Assembly (NCBI GenBank): GCA_034509735.1
Contig: JACGWO010000012.1
Location: 62,001 to 126,000 of the forward strand
DNA length: 64,000 bases
DNA from: Sesamum alatum
Lineage: Eukaryota > Streptophyta > Magnoliopsida > Lamiales > Pedaliaceae
Direction: 5' to 3'
The notes under the pieces are model-generated. The model ran no database searches, was not told the DNA's origin, and saw only the letters and a list, made by a program, of their open reading frames with translations. The position numbers and the translations under genes are program-made. This document shows, one piece after another, positions 59,706-64,000 of the stretch (the first letter of the stretch is position 1; the number at the start of each line of letters is the position of its first letter).

Positions 59706-60724
59706 ATAATGCACCATATTCCATGCATCCTGGTATTACAAAGATGTATCGTAATTTAAGACCGTACTACTGGTGGCAGATAATGAAGAAGGATGTGGCA
59801 GAGTATGTGGCCAAATATATGACATGTCAGCAGGTAAAAGCAGAACATCAGGCGCCAGCAGGTAAACTTCGGCCTTTATCCATACCAGAATGGAAGTGGG
59901 AAAAGATTACTATGGATTTTGTCGTAGGGTTGCCACGTACACTTAGGAAGCATGATGCTATTTGGGTAATTGTAGATAGACTGATGAAATCAGCACATTT
60001 CTTGCCGATACGACTAGGTGATTCTCTGGATAAGTTAGCCGAGTTGTATGTTTCCGAGATCGTGAGATTACATGGTGTGCCTGTATCTATTGTATCAAAC
60101 AGAGATCCTTGATTTACCTCACATTTTTGGAGAAGTTTACAAAGGGCAATGGACACAAATTTACATTTCAGTACTGCATTTCATCCTCAGACAGATGGGC
60201 AGTCAGAAAGAACAATTCAGACCCTGGAAGATATGATGAGGGCTTGTACAATAGAGTTTAAGGGCAACTGGGATGATCATCTACCTTTGATGGAGTTTGC
60301 TTATAACAATAGTTTTCATTCTAGTATCAGTATGGCCCCATACGAAGCTTTATATGGAAGGACATGTCGCAGTCCAGTATATTGGGATATGGAGGGATCA
60401 AGGCAGTTGGAAGGTCCGAAATTGGTGCAAGAAACGGTGGAAAAGATATAGATAGTGAAAAAGTGCCTGAAAGCAGCTCAAGATCGACAGAAGAGTTATA
60501 CGGATAAACACCGAAGGGAGATGGAATATGAAATAGGTGATAAGGTTTTTCTGAAGGTAGCTCCATGCAAGAGGATCTTAAGATTTGGCAAGCAAGGGAA
60601 GTTGAGTCCTAGATATATTGGACAGTATGAAATTATTGAAAGAATTGGGCCATTAGCGTATCGATTAGCATTGCCACCAGAGTTGTTACGAATACATGAT
60701 GTTTTCCATGTTTCGATGCTTTGA
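59706..60724 (+). pseudogene. Gypsy-2 integrase (first copy)
   Basis: Zinc-binding region HPGITKMYRNLRPYYWWQ with YMTCQQVKAEHQ, where the first Cys of the CxxC pair has become Tyr (the second copy at 63.4 kb keeps CMTCQ). The core has ITMDFVVGLPRT (first Asp), then VSNRDP, where the catalytic Asp is Asn, and HPQTDGQSERTIQTLE (Glu). The C-terminal part reads YEIGDKVFLKVAP and SPRYIGQYEIIERIGPLAY, ending IHDVFHVSML. Stops: TGA at 60110-60112, TAG at 60449-60451 and TGA at 60722-60724. All three can be explained as C-to-T changes. Confidence 0.9.
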
Positions 60725-60952
60725 CGATATCTATCTGATCCTAGTCACGTCATCCGTGAACCAGAGATAGAAATTTCGGAGGAGTTGACATATGTGGAAG
60801 AGCCAACGGAGATTCTAGACAGAAGTGTAAGAAAATTGAGCAATACGAAAATACAGATGATGAAAGTGAAGTGGAGTCATCATTCTCCGAGAGAGGCGAC
60901 TTGGGAAGTAGAGGAGCATATGAGAGACAAATATCCCTACTTATTCAATTGA
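60725..60952 (+). pseudogene. Gypsy-2 chromodomain
   Basis: After the TGA at 60722-60724 the same frame continues with VIREPEIEISEELTYVEEPT, ILDRSVRKLSNTKIQMMKVK and WSHHSPREATWEVEEHMRDK. This aromatic/acidic pattern (KVKW...ATWE) is that of the chromodomain at the integrase C-terminus of chromoviruses. It is thought to guide insertion into heterochromatin by binding histone marks. The frame ends at a TGA at 60950-60952, just upstream of the polypurine tract. Confidence 0.85.
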
Positions 60953-60991
60953 ACGGGTAAGTTAGTTAAATTTCGGGAATGAAATTTTTAT

Positions 60992-61004
60992 AAGGAGGGG
61001 AGAA
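60992..61004 (+). other. Polypurine tract of Gypsy-2
   Basis: AAGGAGGGGAGAA directly precedes the LTR start TGTGACGTTCG at 61006. It marks the end of the first element copy. Confidence 0.75.
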
Positions 61005-61005
61005 T

Positions 61006-61178
61006 TGTGACGTTCGTAGAATTTTATAAATAATTGAGAGTTTAATTAGTAATTATTAAGAAAATTTTTGTTTTAATTATAAATAAATTATAGATTGAAA
61101 TTGGAATATGATAAAACTTGAACGGAGTAAATTGGAACTCATTATAAAATTTGGGAGCGAATTATATTAATATATAAC
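61006..61178 (+). mobile_element. Gypsy-2 LTR fragment
   Basis: Begins TGTGACGTTCGTAG after the polypurine tract and continues as AT-rich sequence. Within about 170 bp it switches to the end of a gag region (around 61181). A complete LTR of this group would be far longer, so the rest of the LTR, the primer-binding site and gag are deleted. The exact right edge is uncertain. Confidence 0.6.
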
Positions 61179-61790
61179 ATGACCAGAGAAGAAGCTCCAG
61201 CTTCGAATGACGTGATATCAGGTACGATCTTGTTATTTGACGTTGAGGCTTATGTTTTAATTGATCCTGGCTCTATGCATTCATATATATCATCAGAATT
61301 TGCATAAAAAATACCAGGTGAGAATAGTCCTTTGGGATATAATTTGATGGTTTATCTACCTGTGGGAGGGGGTGTAGTAGTGAATAGTGTTAGGAAGGGG
61401 AGTTTGGTGAGGATTGGAGATGTAAATTTGCCTGGGGATCTCGTAGTGATGAATTTGAAGGAGTTTGATGTAATTTTGGGGATGGATTGGCTAGCACAAC
61501 ATAAAGCAGTGGTTGATTGTTATAAAAAGGAAGTGACAATTGAATCTTCCAGCCAGCCAAAAGTAGTATTCGTGGGGAGCGACAGGTAGTGCCAGTTTGT
61601 GTAATATCAGCCATGGAGTCAAGACGATTAATGCTAGAAGGATGTGAGGCATATCTGGCTCATGTGATAGATGCAGAGAAGGTTAATCTCACGTTGGAGG
61701 AAATTCCTATAGTGAGAGATTTTCCTGAAGTGTTCCTTGATGACTTACCAGGTTTGCCACCACATAGGAAGTGGACTTTACGATAGAAAC
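61179..61790 (+). pseudogene. Gypsy-2 protease and linker (second copy)
   Basis: Starts MTREEAPASNDVISGTI at about 61181, the gag-protease border. The protease active-site region is VLIDPGSMHSYISS, in which the D-T/S-G motif reads DPGS, a variant found in plant chromoviruses. A TAA at 61306-61308 interrupts it. The frame 61332-61589 gives MNLKEFDVILGMDWLAQHKA (the conserved LGMDWL). A frameshift near 61587 leads to [20 protein letters not shown], the linker to RT. Confidence 0.85.
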
Positions 61791-62627
61791 TCTTCCAGGA
61801 GTTGCCCCGATTTCTATTGCACCGTATAGAATGGCCCAAGTGGAATTGCAAGAACTTAAGAAACAAATAGAAGAATTGTTGGAGAAAGGATTTATCAGAT
61901 CGAGTACTTCACTGTGGGGGGCACCAGTGCTATTTGTGAAGAAGAAGGATGGCAGTATGAGATTGTGTGTCGACTACCGCCAGTTGAATAGGGTGACTGT
62001 GAAGAATAAATATCCTTTGCCGAGGATTGATGACTTACAGGATCAATTGAAGGGGGCTACAACATTTTCAAAGATCGATTTGAGGTCTGGGTATTGGCAG
62101 TTGAGGATAGCAGAAAGTGACATACCAAAAAATAGCTTTTCGCACACGTTATGGTCACTATGAGTTCTTGGTAATGCCATTTGGGTTAACAAAATGCACC
62201 GACAGCGTTTATGGCATTGATGAATCGTACATTCCACGAGTACCTGGATCAGTTTGTTATTATTTTTATAGATGATATTTTGGTGTACTCGAGGAGCCGG
62301 GAGGAGCATGAACAACATCTGAGGATAGTGTTACAGATTTTGAAGGAGAAAGAGCTTTATGCTAAACTAAGCAAATGTGAATTCTGGATAAATCATGTAG
62401 TTTTCCTTGGGTATGTGATATCGGGTGATGGGGTTATGCCCGACCCTTCAAAAGTGAAAGCTATTATGGAATGGAGTGTACTGAAGAATGCGACTGAAGT
62501 TCAAAGTTTCTTGGGGTTAGCAGGGTACTATAGGAGATTCATCGAGGGTTTCTCCATAATTGTCGGTCCTTTGACGAAGTTACTGAGGAAGGGAGTAGTA
62601 TTTCAGTGGACTGACCAGTGCCAATGA
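61771..62627 (+). pseudogene. Gypsy-2 reverse transcriptase (second copy)
   Basis: Fingers and palm: [40 protein letters not shown] and [16 protein letters not shown] frameshift near 62130 and another near 62195 break the frame. The second part contains the catalytic motif FIDD at 62265-62276 ([14 protein letters not shown]), then [20 protein letters not shown] and [16 protein letters not shown]. Unlike Gypsy-1 the palm is complete and the catalytic Asp pair is intact. Confidence 0.92.
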
Positions 62628-63092
62628 AGCTTTGATGAGTTGAAGAAAAGACTGACCTCAACTCCGATTTTGGTTTTACCGTCTGGTAGTGGTGGATATG
62701 TAGTGTACACGGATGCTTCAAAGCAGGGTTTGGGTTGTGTATTAATGCAGAACGGAAAAGTAATTGCATATGCATCTCGCCAGCTGAGGACTCATGAGTT
62801 GAATTATCCCACACATGATTTGGAGTTGGCCGCGATAGTGCATGCATTAAAGATATGGAGACATTATTTGTATGGAGAAAAATTTCAGATTTTCACTAAT
62901 CAAAAGAGTTTGAAGTATATTCTGACGCAAAAGGAACTGAATTTGAGACAAAGGAGATGGATAGAACTGCTAAAGGATTATGACTGGACTATTGATTATC
63001 ATCCAGGGAAAGCCAACATGGTAGCAGATGCTTTAAGTAGAAAGAGCTCAAGTACATTAGCCAGTTTGGGGAGTCACGATCTGACATTGTAG
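62628..63092 (+). pseudogene. Gypsy-2 RNase H (second copy)
   Basis: After a TGA at 62625-62627 the same frame gives [37 protein letters not shown] (catalytic Asp), [19 protein letters not shown] (Glu) and [17 protein letters not shown]. The position usually occupied by Asp in the TDHKSL motif is Asn here. It ends [18 protein letters not shown], the RNase H/integrase border. The frame closes at a TAG at 63090-63092. Confidence 0.9.
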
Positions 63093-63549
63093 CTAGAAAT
63101 GAGATCTATGAATGCGAAATTGAAAGTTGATCAAATGGCGGGATTGTTGGCAGCCTTGCAACTTAAGCCAGACTTTGTGGATCATATACAAGAAGCACAG
63201 ATTCGGGATCTTTTCTTATTACGGATGCTGGAGAGAATGAAACACGGTAAGAAGTCAAATTTTTTTATAAGAGCTGATGGAGTGATAGTGAACGGGGAGA
63301 GAATTTCTGTACCTGACGTAGATGGGTTACGAGGAGAGATCTTGCAATAAGCTCATAATGCACCATATTCCATGCATCCTGGTATTACAAAGATGTATCG
63401 TAATTTAAGACCGTACTACTGGTGGCAGACAATGAAGAAGGATGTGGTAGAGTATGTGGCCAAATGTATGACATGTCAGCAGGTAAAAGCAGAACATCAG
63501 GTGCCAGCAGGTAAACTTCAGCCTTTATCCATACCAGAATGAAAGTGGG
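63093..63549 (+). pseudogene. Gypsy-2 integrase start (second copy)
   Basis: Linker frame 63099-63350 (ADGVIVNGERISVPDVDGLR) leads to the zinc-binding domain, interrupted by a TAA at 63348-63350. The HHCC residues AHNAPYSMHPG and CMTCQQVK are intact. A TGA at 63540-63542 lies where the first copy has TGG. The sequence then breaks at about 63549, at a GGGA shared with the Copia LTR that follows. Confidence 0.85.
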
Positions 63550-63888
63550 AGGCCATAGGGTTTAAAAAAAAGGGACAAAAACATAAATCGGAAACCTACC
63601 GATTGTCGTTTTCGTCTTCGAGCCGGTACTCGCGTTGTTCCCTGTTTTGCTCCAAGATCTCGAACGGGAGACCCTCTAATTCGTACACGCAATCCGCCCA
63701 TGTATCCTGATCTTCGTGCTAGCGAAAGAACAAGTGTATGTTTTTGGAGAGGACGGATCAATCGAACGTTATTGATTAACGAGATCAATCCTCCTTAGTG
63801 TTCAATTATAAAACAAAAGAACCAGAAAGAGTTTCTTGGAAGAGAGGGAGAGAGTGCTCGGCCGAGAGAGAGAGAGAGGAGAGGGCCG

Positions 63889-63922
<34 letters not shown>

Positions 63923-64000
63923 CAAGTTTTTCATCATCTCTTCCAAAGAGGACAGCTAGGAGTATTTATAGAGGAGGAATCCTATTCCTCTTCTAATTCC
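63550..64000 (-). mobile_element. Copia-type LTR, internal part, cut by the window end
   Basis: Reverse complement of 13079-13520, with high similarity throughout (for example the segment around CGATTGTCGTTTTCGTCTTC). It starts at a breakpoint with Gypsy-2 and runs off the window. TATA box on the minus strand at 63963-63970. It shows the same repeat family in opposite orientation at the two ends of the window. Confidence 0.85.
63864..63920. repeat. (GA)n and (GT)15 microsatellites in the LTR
   Basis: A GA run at about 63864-63879 and a pure (GT)15 at 63891-63920. The matching tract in the LTR at 13158-13173 is only (CA)8, so it has changed in length between copies. Confidence 0.85.

Larger units (their letters stand above)
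59705..63549 (+). mobile_element. Gypsy-2: rearranged chromodomain retrotransposon (Del/Tekay-like)
   Basis: Plus strand. Order: integrase, chromodomain, polypurine tract, LTR fragment, protease, RT, RNase H, integrase start. This is the 3' half of one copy followed by the middle of another, joined at a truncated LTR. About 190 bp at 59706-59898 and 63355-63549 are near-identical, both being the start of the integrase. Gag and complete LTRs are missing. The C-terminal chromodomain and protein motifs fit the Del/Tekay chromovirus lineage, a different group from Gypsy-1. Many nonsense codons make it inactive. The left edge abuts satellite without a duplication, and the right edge abuts a Copia LTR. 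Confidence 0.88.

Noticed and set aside
61179..63092. Endogenous pararetrovirus (caulimovirid) as the source of the Gypsy-2 RT
   Set aside because: Integrase, a chromodomain, a polypurine tract and an LTR are attached, and no movement-protein motif is visible. A chromovirus retrotransposon explains all of it.

Overview
This window looks like plant nuclear heterochromatin, probably centromeric or pericentromeric, from a flowering plant. The evidence is plant-type Copia, Gypsy (chromovirus) and L1-type LINE remnants sitting in a long tandem satellite with an AT-rich monomer of about 334 bp. I found no host protein gene, tRNA, rRNA or CRISPR array. Every long open frame is a broken piece of a retroelement. 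The species cannot be named from the sequence alone.

Layout. 1-235 is unassigned. 236-1543 holds three truncated LTR pieces of one Gypsy family, the last inverted. 1544-4739 is satellite block S1. 4740-9096 is a minus-strand Copia element with a truncated LTR and broken RNase H, RT, integrase, protease and gag. At 9097-9118 a 22-bp filler joins it to Gypsy-1 (9119-12239), whose reading frame runs into its own 3' LTR as in CRM chromoviruses. 12240-13713 is a Copia-type LTR truncated at its 5' end. 13714-19142 is satellite S2, with a six-monomer higher-order repeat of about 2,009 bp. 19143-23740 is LINE-1 (minus), flanked by a target-site duplication and carrying a nested solo LTR of the Gypsy-1 family. 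23741-37287 is satellite S3. 37288-40970 is LINE-2 (plus), inserted into a satellite higher-order repeat with a 14-bp duplication. 40971-43630 is S4. 43631-49395 is LINE-3 (plus), a related but distinct LINE with ORF1 and ORF2 and a nested copy of its own 3' tail. 49396-52219 is satellite S5 in the opposite orientation, ending at a palindrome with 364-bp perfect arms. 52220-55471 is S6. 55472-57211 is a solo Copia LTR with a perfect 5-bp duplication. 57212-59704 is S7. 59705-63549 is Gypsy-2, a chromodomain element in permuted order. 63550-64000 is part of another Copia LTR.

How the parts relate. The satellite is the substrate (about 33.4 kb, roughly 100 monomers, 52% of the window). LINE-1, LINE-2 and the solo Copia LTR are clean insertions into it. 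The Gypsy-1-family LTR landed inside LINE-1 later. Other junctions (236-1543, 9097-9118, 43630, 49395, 52219, 61178, 63549) look like deletion, inversion or template-switch breakpoints. Several stop codons in the elements are C-to-T or G-to-A changes of the kind left by deamination of methylated cytosine. All family and lineage names rest on motif recognition, since no database search was possible. The most unusual structures are the satellite palindrome at 52.2 kb, the nested higher-order repeat organisation, and the templated filler between the Copia and Gypsy fragments. I found no evidence for a new enzymatic or defence system.
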